Below, piece after piece: positions 1 through 9,300 of a stretch of DNA of 64,000 bases. Source of the DNA: Streptomyces sp. NBC_00683 (GTDB lineage Bacteria; Actinomycetota; Actinomycetes; Streptomycetales; Streptomycetaceae). The stretch lies in NCBI RefSeq assembly GCF_036226745.1, contig NZ_CP109013.1, positions 1,736,001-1,800,000 on the forward strand. The letters run 5' to 3'. The first letter of the stretch is position 1. Every line of letters starts with the position of its first letter. Under the pieces are notes generated by a model. That model ran no database searches, was not told the DNA's origin, and saw nothing but the letters and a program-made list of their open reading frames with translations. The position numbers and the translations under genes were made by a program.

Positions 1-923
1 GTCCTGAGCAACGCCTGCCTGTTGCTGACCCTGGGGGTGAAGCCCAGCTGCTCCCGTGCCTTGTCCGTCGACACGTAGGAGTCACGGGTCAGCTTGTGCA
101 CCAGGCGCCCGTACACCGGCGAGAGACGCAGGGCCGCGAGGGCTCGCAGCACCACCACTGCCGGCCCGACCGGAACCGTCACGACCCGCCGCCCGTGGCC
201 TGCGGCGTCGAGCACCGCCTGGAAGTCGTCGCGCAGCGAAGTGAACTCGGCGGCACCGATGTTGAAGGTGTCGTTCACAGCGCTGTCCGGTCCCTCGCAC
301 ACGCGCCGGATCGCCTCGCAGAGGTCGTCGACGTCCAGCATCTGCGCGGCGGCGTGGCCACCACCCATCAGGGGGAAGTTGCGCCCCTCGTCGGCCCATT
401 CGAACAACATCGCGAAGAGCCCCAGCCGCTCCGGCCCGAGGAACGTCTTGGGCCGCAGGATCGGGACGCAGAAGCCCTGCTCCCGCGCGCGCAGCACGAC
501 CGATTCGGCGGCGAGCTTGGCGGAGGAATACGCGTCCACCGGCTCACACGGGTAGTCCTCGGGGGTCGGGCAGTGGCGGGGCAGGCCGTAGACGGCGGTC
601 GACGAGATGTGCACAAGCCGTTGCACGCCGACGTGCCGGGCGGCCTCCACGACCGAAGCGGTGCCGTCCACGTCGACCGACCGGATGTCGGCGGCACGGT
701 GGCTCGGCAGGGCGGCGGCCGAGTGGATGACCACGTCGGCGCCGCGAAAGGCGTTGATGAGCGCCGCCGTGTCGCGGACATCGGCCCGGACGTATTCGGC
801 ACGGTCACCGGCACCGGGTGCGAGCGGGCGGATATCGACGCCCGTCCATTCGATGCCGGGCCAGGGCCGGGCCAGAAGGGCAGTGCCGAGCATTCCGGCC
901 GCGCCAGTGACGACAATGTTCAT
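1..923 (-). CDS. NAD-dependent epimerase/dehydratase (extended SDR), C-terminus cut by window edge
   Basis: The reading frame starts at an ATG whose first base is position 923 and stays open to the left edge, so about 307 residues are visible and the C-terminus is missing. The N-terminus MNIVVTGAAGMLGTALLA holds the GxxGxxG dinucleotide-binding motif. A DVRD motif follows near residue 50, then HISSTAVYG and the catalytic YSSAK (Tyr-x-x-x-Lys), then NIGAAEFTS, as in extended SDR sugar-nucleotide or sterol epimerase/dehydratases. The last visible residues (KAREQLGFTPRVS) match the usual substrate-domain end, so little is lost. The substrate cannot be read. The gene diverges from the exonuclease-family gene across about 250 bp. 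The family call is firm and the specific reaction is unknown. Confidence 0.9.
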   Translation of the reverse strand, partial: MNIVVTGAAGMLGTALLARPWPGIEWTGVDIRPLAPGAGDRAEYVRADVRDTAALINAFRGADVVIHSAAALPSHRAADIRSVDVDGTASVVEAARHVGVQRLVHISSTAVYGLPRHCPTPEDYPCEPVDAYSSAKLAAESVVLRAREQGFCVPILRPKTFLGPERLGLFAMLFEWADEGRNFPLMGGGHAAAQMLDVDDLCEAIRRVCEGPDSAVNDTFNIGAAEFTSLRDDFQAVLDAAGHGRRVVTVPVGPAVVVLRALAALRLSPVYGRLVHKLTRDSYVSTDKAREQLGFTPRVSNRQALLR

Positions 924-1172
924 TTCACGTCCCTTTCTTCAAGCACGTACCGCACTCGCAGGGCCCGTCGAGGAAAAACATGCGATCCACCGGGGCATTG
1001 ACCTGGCGCGACAATTTCGGGACCGCACTGGCTCATTCTCGCCAGGCCAGGAGTCGGACCTTACCGACCGGTGATTGCACCGGTCTTGGCGGTCGCCCCA
1101 AGGTCGGGGCAAGGTCCCGGTGCGAGGATCTGCAGGCTTGTACGACCAGCCAGCGGGGAGAAGTGTGAGTCC
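924..1172. promoter_or_regulatory. Divergent intergenic region, 249 bp
   Basis: This is the space between the divergent epimerase and EEP-family genes and must hold both promoters. GGGGAG at 1154-1160 is the likely ribosome binding site for the GTG start at 1173. I saw no convincing -35/-10 pair or operator dyad. Confidence 0.4.
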
Positions 1173-2372
1173 GTGAGCGAGACTGCGAACGTCGAACCAT
1201 CCATCACCGAAGAAGAGCGGGCGGACCACGCGGCGCAGTCGGACGGCGTGGCTCAGGCCGGCCGTAGGCGCCGGCCCTGGCGCGTACGCCTGGCCGTCCT
1301 CGCCTGCACCGCGTGGCTGGCCTTCGTCGTGCTGCACCGGCTCCTCAGCAACCGGTTCTACTGGTGGGGCCCCTTCGACGTCATCCCGCCGCTGGCCTTC
1401 GCTCTCATTCCGCTGGCGCTGATCGCCGTGGCGCAGCTGGCACGGCCCGTTCGGTGGCGCCTCACCGCCGCGCCGGTGCTCGCGCTCGTGCTCGGCCTGA
1501 GTTGTTCCGGGCTGAATTTCAGCACCCTGTGGTACACGCCCCCGTCGGCACCCTCCGACGCGATCAAGCTCGTCACCTGGAACACCCAGTACTGGGACCA
1601 GGACCTCCAACCCGGAGGTCCGCACACCACCGACGGCTTCTACGCGTTTCTCCGCGGCCTCGATGCCGATGTGTATCTCCTGCAGGAATACGCGCACGTC
1701 GACATGACGAAGACGCACTGGGCGCAGGCTCGCGGCATCGACCAAGCGGCCCGGCTGCGCGCGGAGTTCCCCGGCTACGAGGTCGTGATCGAGGGCCGCA
1801 ACGTCACCCTGTCCCGACTGCCGGTCGTCGGGCACCGCTGGCTGGACACGACCACCTGGCTGCCCGACGACCTCAAGCCCGTTCCGGACGCACTGCGGGA
1901 CCGTCCGCTGTTCTACTCGTCGCAGACACAAGTGACGGACATTCGAGTGAACGGGAAGACCGTATCCTTCTACAACTCCCATCTGTTCCAGCCACCGCAG
2001 CGGCTGATGCGTCTCCAGAACGGCCCTGAAGGAAGCATGTTCGAGGTCGACCGGCTCAACTTCGAAATGCGGCGTGCCAGTTACGAGGCCATTCGCAAGG
2101 ACGTCGCGGACAATCCCCACAGGATTGTTCTGGGCGGCGATCTGAACACATCGGCCGCGATGGGAATCAAGTCGATGATTCCCGACCGGCTCGTCGACCA
2201 GTCGCACGCGCTCCCGTCGCTCTATCCCGCCTCCTGGCCGTCGGGGAAGCGTGTCTGGCGGCTCGACTGGCTCTTCACGACCTCGAATGTCGCCGTTTCA
2301 CGCTACGACCTGCTCGACTCGAAGGGCTTCTCGGACCACAGCGTCCAGCGCGTCACGCTGTGGCCCCGCTGA
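1173..2372 (+). CDS. Membrane-anchored endonuclease/exonuclease/phosphatase (EEP) family protein
   Basis: The GTG start at 1173 is preferred because GGGGAG lies upstream and earlier in-frame starts have no site; the product is 399 residues. After a charged N-terminal stretch there are three hydrophobic segments (around VRLAVLACTAWLAFVV, PPLAFALIPLALIAVA and PVLALVLGLSC). An EEP catalytic domain follows: KLVTWNTQYWDQ, the metal-binding Glu in ADVYLLQEY, GGDLNT, RLDWLFT and the C-terminal SDHSVQ. The layout puts the hydrolase domain outside the membrane. Members cleave phosphodiester or phosphomonoester bonds in nucleic acids, lipids or inositol phosphates, and the substrate here is unknown. 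A strong hairpin follows the stop codon. Confidence 0.85.
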   Translation: MSETANVEPSITEEERADHAAQSDGVAQAGRRRRPWRVRLAVLACTAWLAFVVLHRLLSNRFYWWGPFDVIPPLAFALIPLALIAVAQLARPVRWRLTAAPVLALVLGLSCSGLNFSTLWYTPPSAPSDAIKLVTWNTQYWDQDLQPGGPHTTDGFYAFLRGLDADVYLLQEYAHVDMTKTHWAQARGIDQAARLRAEFPGYEVVIEGRNVTLSRLPVVGHRWLDTTTWLPDDLKPVPDALRDRPLFYSSQTQVTDIRVNGKTVSFYNSHLFQPPQRLMRLQNGPEGSMFEVDRLNFEMRRASYEAIRKDVADNPHRIVLGGDLNTSAAMGIKSMIPDRLVDQSHALPSLYPASWPSGKRVWRLDWLFTTSNVAVSRYDLLDSKGFSDHSVQRVTLWPR

Positions 2373-2385
2373 CCGCGGGAGGCGT

Positions 2386-2450
2386 GGAACTCCGCAACTG
2401 CCCCCGCCCCGCGACGCTTCGTCGCGGGGCGGGGGCAGTTGCGGAGTTCC
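2386..2450. terminator. 31-bp perfect hairpin between convergent genes
   Basis: Arms 2386-2416 and 2420-2450 are perfectly complementary over 31 bp with a 3-nt loop. The stem begins GGAACTCCGCAACTGCCCCC. It lies between the stops of the EEP-family gene (2372) and the permease (2457) with no U-tract on either side, so it would act as a bidirectional GC-rich terminator or transcript-end stabiliser. Confidence 0.85.
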
Positions 2451-2456
2451 GGGCTC

Positions 2457-4007
2457 TCAGCGCCTGGTGCGTTCGCCGAGGCTGCCGAGGCTGAGGAAGG
2501 TGTACAGGAGAAGGGAGGAGGCGAGGCCCACCGCCCAGCCGTAGTCCGCGAGCGGCTTCAGGAACGGGATCAGGCCGTCGGCGGGGAACGGCCCCTTGCC
2601 CGGGGCGGAGTGGGAGCCGCCCACCGCGAGGACGCCGCCGGTCACGAAGGCCGCCACGGCACGCCAGTTCCAGCCGTTCGTGTACCAGTAGCGGCCGCCG
2701 GGCCGGTAGAGATCAGGCAGGTCCAGGACGGTGCGGCGGACGATCCAGTAGTCGGCGATCAGGATGCCGGCCACCGTACCGAGCAGACCCCCCACCAGGC
2801 CGAGCCAGGTGAAGATGTACAGCTCGGGGGTCTCGGTGAGCTTCCACGGCATGATCAGGACGCCGACGACTCCCGTGATCATGGCGCCCGTACGGAAGTT
2901 GATGAACTTGGGCGCCAGGTTCGCCAGGTCGTACGCGGGTGACACGACGTTCGCCGCGATGTTCACGGAGATCGTTGCGATCAGGACCGTGATCAGGCCG
3001 AAGAGGAGACCGAAGACGTTGTCGGTCTTGGCGACGAGCTGCACCGGGTCCCAGATGGCTTCCCCGTACACGGCCTGCGAGCCGGAGGTGACGAAGACGG
3101 AGAGCAGCGCGAAGAACGTCATGGTGGTCGGCAGCCCGAGCGACTGGCCCCAGATCTGCGCGCGTTGACCGGCACCGAAGCGGGTGAAGTCGGGGATGTT
3201 CAGCGACAGCGTGGACCAGAAGGCGATCATGCCCATCAGGGACGGGAAGAAGACCGGCCAGAAGTCGGATCCCCAGCCGAGCGCGGAGGGCTGGTCCAGG
3301 AGCGGGCCGAGACCGCCCGCCTTGACCGCGATCCACACCAGCAGGACCACCGCGCCGACGATGACGAAGGGCGCCGCCCAGTTCTCGAAGCGCCGCAGGG
3401 TGTCCATGCCCCGGTAGATGATGGCGAGTTCGAGCACCCAGAAGAGGGCGAAGCAGAGCCAGAGCGTCCAGGGCTGCCCGCCGATCTCGTCGGCCTGTGC
3501 CCAGCCGCCGAAGATCTTGCCGAGCAGGGTGAAGATGCCGACTCCGCCGATCCAGGTCTGGATCCCGAACCAGGCGCAGGCGACTCCTGCCCGGATCAGC
3601 GCGGGCAGGTTGGCGCCGCGCAGCCCGAAGGAGGCGCGGGCCAGCACGGGGAACGGGATCCCGTACTTGGGTCCGGCGTGCCCGGTGAGCAGCATCGGTG
3701 CCAGCACGATCAGGTTGGCCAGAGCGATCGTGAAGACGGCCTGCTTCCAGTCCATGCCGAGTGCGACGAGCCCCGAGGCCAGGAGCCAGGACGGGATGTT
3801 GTGCGCCATCCCGATCCACAGGGCGGCGAAGTTGTACGTCGTCCAGCGGCGCCGCTCCAGGGGGACGGGCAGCAGGTCGTCGTTGACGAAGCGGGGGTCG
3901 TCGGGGACGGATCCGGGGGCGAGTTCGATCCGGCCGGACGGGTCGGCTATCTGCTCGCCGGTACTGGACGGTGGGCCGGCTGGGCCGGGTGGGACGGTGG
4001 CGGTCAT
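2457..4007 (-). CDS. NCS1-family nucleobase/hydantoin/allantoin permease
   Basis: A 516-residue polytopic membrane protein with about 12 hydrophobic segments. The N-terminal signature PLERRRWTTYNFAALWIGMA and the following NIPSWLLASGL are typical of NCS1 transporters (Mhp1, PucI, CodB, FurA), which import cytosine, uracil, allantoin or hydantoins with Na+ or H+. The motifs GIPFPVLARASFGLRGANLP and SLNIPDFTRFG (helix 6 to 8 region) support this. It is co-directional with the upstream F420-type LLM gene, 139 bp away across a tandem repeat. Dihydropyrimidinase, aminotransferase and ureidopropionase-like genes lie beyond the NRPS cluster, so a pyrimidine or hydantoin substrate is inferred. The family is certain and the exact ligand is not. 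Confidence 0.92.
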   Translation of the reverse strand: MTATVPPGPAGPPSSTGEQIADPSGRIELAPGSVPDDPRFVNDDLLPVPLERRRWTTYNFAALWIGMAHNIPSWLLASGLVALGMDWKQAVFTIALANLIVLAPMLLTGHAGPKYGIPFPVLARASFGLRGANLPALIRAGVACAWFGIQTWIGGVGIFTLLGKIFGGWAQADEIGGQPWTLWLCFALFWVLELAIIYRGMDTLRRFENWAAPFVIVGAVVLLVWIAVKAGGLGPLLDQPSALGWGSDFWPVFFPSLMGMIAFWSTLSLNIPDFTRFGAGQRAQIWGQSLGLPTTMTFFALLSVFVTSGSQAVYGEAIWDPVQLVAKTDNVFGLLFGLITVLIATISVNIAANVVSPAYDLANLAPKFINFRTGAMITGVVGVLIMPWKLTETPELYIFTWLGLVGGLLGTVAGILIADYWIVRRTVLDLPDLYRPGGRYWYTNGWNWRAVAAFVTGGVLAVGGSHSAPGKGPFPADGLIPFLKPLADYGWAVGLASSLLLYTFLSLGSLGERTRR

Positions 4008-4034
4008 GGCGACGGGACCCTTCGCTCGGGAGCG

Positions 4035-4116
4035 GTGCCGTGCGGGGCGCGGGGGTTGTGCCGTGCGGGGCGCGGGGGGTTGTGCCGTGCGGGGCGCGGG
4101 GGGTTGTGCCGTGCGG
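4035..4116. repeat. 24-bp direct tandem repeat, about 3.4 copies
   Basis: The unit begins TGTGCCGTGCGGGGCGCGGG. Copies lie at 4057-4080 and 4081-4104 (identical), with a slightly shorter one at about 4035-4056 and a partial one at 4105-4116. The array fills most of the 139-bp gap between the LLM gene and the permease. It could arise by slippage or affect readthrough between the two genes. Confidence 0.85.
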
Positions 4117-4146
4117 ACGGTGGTGGAGACGGTCGCTCGGGGACCG

Positions 4147-5148
4147 TCAGGCGGAGAGCGCGGGAATGATCGTGGAACCGTAGGCGTCGATGGTCGCCTC
4201 CCGCGCGTCGTGCATGTTGTACACGGCGAACTGGTCGACGCCCAGGTCCCGCAGGGCCTGCAGCTTCTCGATGTGCGCCTCGGCCGGACCCAGCAGGCAG
4301 AACCGGTCGACGATCTCGTCGGGGACGAAGGCCGTGTCCGGGTTCCCGGTGCGGCCGTGATGGCTGTAGTCGTATCCCGACCGTCCCGCGATGTACGCCG
4401 TGAGGGCTTCGGGCACGAGGTCCGAGTGCTCCCCGTACCGGGAGACGAGGTCGGCGACGTGGTTGCCGACCATTCCGCCGAACCAGCGGCACTGCTCGCG
4501 GGCGTGGTCCAGGTCCTCGCTCACATAGGCGGGCGCGGCGACGCAGATGGTGATGGAGTCCGGGTCACGGCCGGCGTCGGCCGCCGCGTCCCGTACCGCC
4601 TTGACCATCCACTCGGTGAGGTAGGGATCGGCCAGCTGGAGGATGAACCCGTCGGCCTTCTGCCCGGCGAGTGCGAGCGCCTTGGGTCCGTACGCCCCCA
4701 TCCAGACGGGAAGTCTGCCGTCCTTCACCCAGGGGATCTGGACGGGCTGCCCGTCGACGGTGGCCTCGCGCCCCTCGGCGAGGTCGCGGATCACCTCGAT
4801 GGCCTCGCCGAGCCGGGCCAGGGTGTTGGGCTTGCGGCCTGCCACGCGCATCGCCGAGTCGCCGCGCCCGATGCCGCAGACGGTGCGGTTGCCGTACATC
4901 TCGTTGAGGGTCGCGAAGGTGGAGGCGGTGACCTCCCACGTGCGGGTGCCGGGGTTGGTGACCATCGGGCCGACGATCAGCCGCTCGGTGTGTTCCAGGA
5001 TCCGGCTGTAGATGACGAAGGGCTCCTGCCAGAGCACCGCCGAGTCGAAGGTCCATCCGTAGCGGAATCCGTTCCGCTCCGCGCGGCGCATCAGCCCGAC
5101 CACGGCCGAGGCGGGCGGGTCGGTCTGGAGGACGAGTCCGAAGTCCAT
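4147..5148 (-). CDS. LLM-class F420-dependent oxidoreductase (TIGR03842-like)
   Basis: A 333-residue luciferase-like (beta/alpha)8 protein. It opens MDFGLVLQTDPPASAVVGLM. RTVCGIGRGDSAMRVAGRKP and RLPVWMGAYGPKALALAG are typical of the F420-binding LLM branch. From memory, TIGR03842 proteins sit beside hydantoinase, beta-ureidopropionase and NCS1 transporter genes in actinobacteria, which agrees with the permease just downstream and the three catabolic genes across the NRPS cluster. A role in pyrimidine or hydantoin catabolism is inferred from that context and no reaction can be assigned. The upstream 950 bp contain no convincing - strand gene, so the promoter should lie just above 5148. Confidence 0.88.
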   Translation of the reverse strand: MDFGLVLQTDPPASAVVGLMRRAERNGFRYGWTFDSAVLWQEPFVIYSRILEHTERLIVGPMVTNPGTRTWEVTASTFATLNEMYGNRTVCGIGRGDSAMRVAGRKPNTLARLGEAIEVIRDLAEGREATVDGQPVQIPWVKDGRLPVWMGAYGPKALALAGQKADGFILQLADPYLTEWMVKAVRDAAADAGRDPDSITICVAAPAYVSEDLDHAREQCRWFGGMVGNHVADLVSRYGEHSDLVPEALTAYIAGRSGYDYSHHGRTGNPDTAFVPDEIVDRFCLLGPAEAHIEKLQALRDLGVDQFAVYNMHDAREATIDAYGSTIIPALSA

Positions 5149-5724
5149 GGCAGGCGCTCCTGGTCCGGGTACTTACAGGTGGCGCGCGCGGCGTGCACGC
5201 CGCGCGCCGGTGAAGGTCCGTTCGTCGACGAGGACGTCAACCACGGGACGGCGGATCCGGTGGTCCGTGGAGGGGCGGCAGTGCCGTCGCCGAGTGCGCA
5301 TACCGTCCTCTCCCGAGCTCCGGTCCTCACATACTCATGGGCACGCCGGCAGCGGCTTCGGGGCACTGCCCCCGAGTGACGTGCTCCGCAGATCTTTCCA
5401 CAGGAGCCCGTGCCGAACCCTGTAGAACGACGCCTCGCACGCGAGTCGCGGGGGAATGATTCTGGACCGGTTCCGGGGTCTTGGGAAGAGGCCCGCCGCA
5501 GGTGCCCCGCGCTCCTCGGTGAGCGGGGTCGGCGCCCTGCCCGTCCGGTCCCGGAGGAGGGATTCGGAAGGCGGCTCCGCCGGAAGCCGTGCACGGGACA
5601 AGTGAACGGGACATAGGCCCGGGCGTTGGGCGCGGGCGGGTGCCGAGCATCTCGGGTCCACAGAAAGTTCGTCTGCTTTGCGGGATTTAGGAACGCATTC
5701 CCGAGAAAGGGTTCCCGACAGGTG
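5149..5724. other. Non-coding stretch between LLM gene and NRPS leader
   Basis: About 575 bp with no supported gene: open frames on both strands lack codon bias, family motifs and good ribosome sites. It must hold the promoter of the leftward LLM gene. Base composition becomes more AT-rich after about 5640. I saw no repeats or integration site. Confidence 0.5.
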
Positions 5725-5755
5725 TTGACGCGGCCCGGGGGTATTCACATAGGGT
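5725..5755 (+). promoter_or_regulatory. Candidate promoter of the NRPS cluster leader
   Basis: TTGACG at 5725-5730 is followed by CATAGG at 5748-5753 (17-bp spacer) or TAGGGT at 5750-5755 (19-bp spacer). Transcription would start near 5760, just before a small frame with a strong ribosome site at 5786. Sequence match only. Confidence 0.45.
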
Positions 5756-5785
5756 CGATCAGCCGGGACAATCCAGGGGGGGACG

Positions 5786-5872
5786 ATGGTCCGGAACACT
5801 ATATCCGCACGTTGTTCCTGTTGTCCCGAATTGGCGTGTTGTTGTCCCGCCGCACCCTTCTCCACCTGCTGA
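5786..5872 (+). CDS. Candidate cysteine-rich leader peptide (28 codons)
   Basis: An ATG at 5786 follows a strong purine-rich site (AGGGGGGGACG) and opens a 28-residue frame ending in TGA at 5870-5872. Seven of the 28 residues are Cys (positions 10, 12, 13, 18, 19, 20 and 28), six of them in Cys-Ser-Cys-Cys and Cys-Cys-Cys clusters. Those six use TGT, the rarer Cys codon in such GC-rich genomes. It lies just after a candidate promoter and about 230 nt before the first gene of the peptide cluster. Short leader ORFs with poly-Cys tracts mediate cysteine-responsive attenuation in mycobacteria, and a similar role here is inferred. It could also be chance or a small secreted or structural peptide; with no homologues to compare, confidence is limited. 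Confidence 0.4.
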   Translation: MVRNTISARCSCCPELACCCPAAPFSTC

Positions 5873-5882
5873 GGGCCCCAGA

Positions 5883-5899
5883 AACAGGCTTCCCCTGTT
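5883..5899 (+). promoter_or_regulatory. Small hairpin just after the leader peptide
   Basis: AACAGG (5883-5888) and CCTGTT (5894-5899) pair around a 5-nt loop, 10 nt after the leader peptide stop. It is short and has no U-tract, so it could be part of an attenuator fold or nothing. The rest to 6100 is comparatively AT-rich. TTGCCC at 6031-6036 with GCATAC at 6054-6059 (17-bp spacing) is a weak second promoter candidate. Confidence 0.25.
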
Positions 5900-6100
5900 C
5901 CGCTTCGCCCAGTCGGCCGAGGTAATTTCCGCACGTCCTTCCGGCGTCGCCGCCGGTTTCGCCATGCCGTTTTCCTGATATCCGTCGGGGCCGCGTGGCT
6001 CGGATTTTACGTGCGTTCACATTCCGTTTATTGCCCAGCATGGCACAGACATTGCATACGCATGTCAGCTGCATGAAATTACGTATGGAGATGGTTCCGA

Positions 6101-6349
6101 ATGACCCAGTCCACTACCCCGGAGAGCAGCGCGGCCCCGGTCGATGTGCGGTCGGTCGTCGCCGACGTCCTGGGAACGGACGTCCCTGGTGACGGGTCGT
6201 TCGTCGCCCATGGCGGCGACTCGTTCCACGCGGTGCTGATCGTCGCCCGGATCGAGGAGATATGGGGCGTCGAGGTCGACTTCCTGGATGTCCTGCAGTC
6301 CACTCCGGACCGCCTCGTCGAGCTGGTCGCCGAGGCCCTCCAGTCATGA
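6101..6349 (+). CDS. Stand-alone peptidyl/acyl carrier protein
   Basis: An 82-residue free carrier protein. HGGDSFHAVLIVARIEE contains the GGDS motif whose Ser (about residue 42) takes the 4'-phosphopantetheine arm. Helix-like sequence follows, ending PDRLVELVAEALQ, as in NRPS carrier domains. GGAG at 6087-6090 is the ribosome site. The stop overlaps the start of the first NRPS gene (ATGA at 6346-6349), so the two are translationally coupled. No adenylation domain is attached. The free adenylation enzyme at 24293-25858 is the obvious candidate loader, and the orphan C-terminal condensation domain of the next protein is the candidate partner (both inferred). Confidence 0.9.
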   Translation: MTQSTTPESSAAPVDVRSVVADVLGTDVPGDGSFVAHGGDSFHAVLIVARIEEIWGVEVDFLDVLQSTPDRLVELVAEALQS

Positions 6350-9300
6350 GCCTCTCCCTCTCGGCCGGCTCCCCCGTCGGCGTCCCGGATGGCGCGACCG
6401 CCCATGGCGGGGTGCTGGAGTGGGCGGTCCGTACACCCGAGGCACCCGCGTTCAGGGCGAACGGACGGACCGTCACCTATCGGCGGCTGGTCGACAGGGC
6501 CCAGGCGGTGCGGACCACGCTGCTCTCGCGTGGGATGCAGCCCGGAACAGTGGTGCCCGTACTGGCGGCCCGTTCCGGCGAGTTGTTCACGGTGGCCGCG
6601 CTGGGCGTGCTGATGGCAGGTGGCGCGTACGCGGCGGTGGACCCGGCCTGGCCGGTGGCCCGGCTGACCGGGGTGCTCGACGACCTGGGATCGGCCCTGC
6701 TGCTCGACGCGACGGGCAACGGCCTGCCGCCGGCGCTGGCCGAGGTCACCGAGGTACTGGCGTTACCCGGGGCCACGGACGCCGCGCCGGCCCCTTCACC
6801 GGCCCCGCCGGCTGTCGAGGTCACTGCGGATGCGGCGGCCTGCGTGTTCTTCACCTCCGGTTCCACCGGTCGGCCCAAGGGAGTGGTTGTCCCGCACCGC
6901 GCCTTCCTGCGCACGTTCGTCGACGGCGGATTCGCGGAGTTCGGCCCCGACACGGTCATGCCCCTGCTCGCCGCGCCCTACTGGGACGCGGGCGCCCTGG
7001 AGGTCTTCGGCCCGCTGCTCAACGGCGGCTGCTGCGTCGAGGTGGACGAGGCACTGCTCACCCCTGACGCACTGCGCCGCCTGGTCCGCTCCGAGCGGAT
7101 CACCACCCTCTGGCTGACCAGCTCCCTGCTCAACCTGATCACGGACGAGGACCCGGGCGCCTTCGCCGGGATCCGGCACCTGCTGACCGGCGGTGAACGG
7201 GTGTCGGCGGCGCATCTCGGGCGCCTGCTCGCCGAACACCCGCGGCTGCGTCTGTCCAACGGCTACGGACCGGTCGAGTCCATGGTGTTCGTCTCCACCC
7301 ACGACGTGTCCGCGGCCGACCTCGCCGACCCCGCCGGGGTACCCGTCGGCAGCGCGATCCGCGGCACGGTCCTCGCCGTCGTGGACCAGGACTCCGCCCT
7401 GGTCCCGTTCGGCTCGGAGGGCGAACTCCTCGTCGGGGGTGAGGGGCTGGCCCTCGGATACCTGAACCGCCCGGAGGAGGACGCCCGCCGGTTCACCCGC
7501 CTGGACCTCCCCTCCGGCGAGCACCTGCGGGTGTACCGCACCGGCGACCGGGTCCGGATGGACGACTCCGGCCGGCTCTCCTACCTCGGGCGTGAGGACC
7601 GCCAGTTCAAGCTGCGCGGCTACCGGGTGGAACCCGGCGAGGTCGAGCGCTCGGTGGCCCTGGTCGACGGGGTCCGGGAGGCGTTCCTGGTCCCGCTCAG
7701 GGACGCGGCCGGCACGGTGACCGAGGCGGTGTGCGCGTACACGGCGGAACCGGGACGGCACCTCGCGCCGAAGCAGCTGCGCCGGCTGAGTGCCGCCGCG
7801 CTTCCCGCCCATCTGCGTCCCGACCGCTTCGTGCTGCTGGAGTCCGTGCCGCTCGGAGCCACCGGGAAGGCCGACCTCCGCGGGATCGAGGCGCTGGTGC
7901 GCCCGGAGCAGGGCCGTACGGGCACGTCCGCCTCCGAACCGGGGCCCCTGGCAGAGGCGTCGCCCGCGCTCGGCGAGGTCCGGGAGCTGCTCGGCCTGCC
8001 CTCGCTGTCCCCCGGCCAGGACCTGATCGCCGAGGGGGTCACCTCGCTTCAGGTGATCCGGATCGCCGCCCGGCTGTCCCGGCTCCTGGACGTGGAGCTC
8101 TCGGCGGGTGACGTCTACCGTCACGGCAGCGTCGCCGGGCTGGAGCTCCTCGCGTCCCGACTTCCGTCCCGGGAAAGGGAGATGAAGCCGGACCGGACAG
8201 GGAGGGAGGGCGACCTCTCGGCCGGGGAGCGGCGCTTCTGGCTGGCCGAGCGCCTGGCGCCGGGCGCACCCGGCCATGTCGCGGTGAGCAGGATCGAGGT
8301 GACGGGAACGGTCCACCCGGACCGGCTGGGCGAGGCCCTCACCGCGGTCGTCGCGGCGCACCCGGCGTTACGGACCTCGTATCCGCTGCGGGACGGTCGC
8401 CCGCGGCGGTCCGTGACGGCACAACCGGCGCCGCAGCCCCTGCTGGTCCGTGCCGCGGGTCCCGACCTCGAGGCCGACCTGGCCGCGATGCTCCGGGAGC
8501 TCGCCGCCTCGGTCCACGACCTGGCCCACGGCCCGTTGCTGGCAGCCGGGCTGCTGACCGGGGCAGCGGACCGGCACTCCCTTCTCGTCGCCGTGCACCA
8601 CAGCGTCTATGACGCGAGGTCGGAGGAGATCCTTCTCGCCGATCTGGCCACCGCCTACGCGGGGGAACCCCTGGCCGGCCACCGGGCGCCGAAGGGAACG
8701 GCCGACGTCGTACGGGACTCCCACCGGGAGTTCTGGAGCAGCCGGCTGGAGGGCGTCCGGCCTCTCGCCCTGCCGGGCGGGCGGTATCCGACGATGCGCG
8801 GGCTCTGGACCTCGCCCCCGGCCCCGGCGGTGCCGCTGGCACTGCCGGAACGGGCCGCGCACCTGCTCCGGGCGGCGGCTGCCACGAACCGCAGCCCTGC
8901 ACTGGTCCCCCTCCTCACCGCCTGGTGGCGGGCCCTCGCGGACTGGACCGGGCAGCACGACGTGACCGTCGGCACCATCGTGGCCGGCCGGGAACCCGCC
9001 GAGGAGCGGACGGTCGGCTACTTCGCCAACGGCCTGCCGGTGCGGCTGCCCGGAGTCCCCGGTTCGTTCGGCGGCGAACCGCTCGCCACGGTGCGGGAGC
9101 AGCTGCTGGACGCGCTCGCCCATGCCGCGCTGCCGACGGACGAGATCGCGAGCCTGGCCCCGCGTCCGGGGGACGGGCGGATGCCGCTCTACCAGAACCT
9201 GCTGGTGCTCCAACGGGTCACCCCGCCGGTGCGTTCGGGCGGGGTGACCTTCACACCCCGGCCGGCGCCGCCGCTGGGACCACAGGCGGAGCTCTGCTGC

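Noticed and set aside
96..1001. Long + strand frame over the epimerase gene
   Set aside because: It is the antisense of a well-supported SDR gene and lacks motifs.
4055..4183. Open frames with Gly-Ala-Gly-Gly-Cys-Ala-Val-Arg repeats across the tandem array
   Set aside because: The repeats come from the 24-bp DNA unit read in frames antisense to real genes; no ribosome site or family match.
5335..5934. A 199-residue - strand frame in the gap before the NRPS cluster
   Set aside because: Codon bias is poor, no start site or family motif is visible, and it overlaps the leader promoter region.
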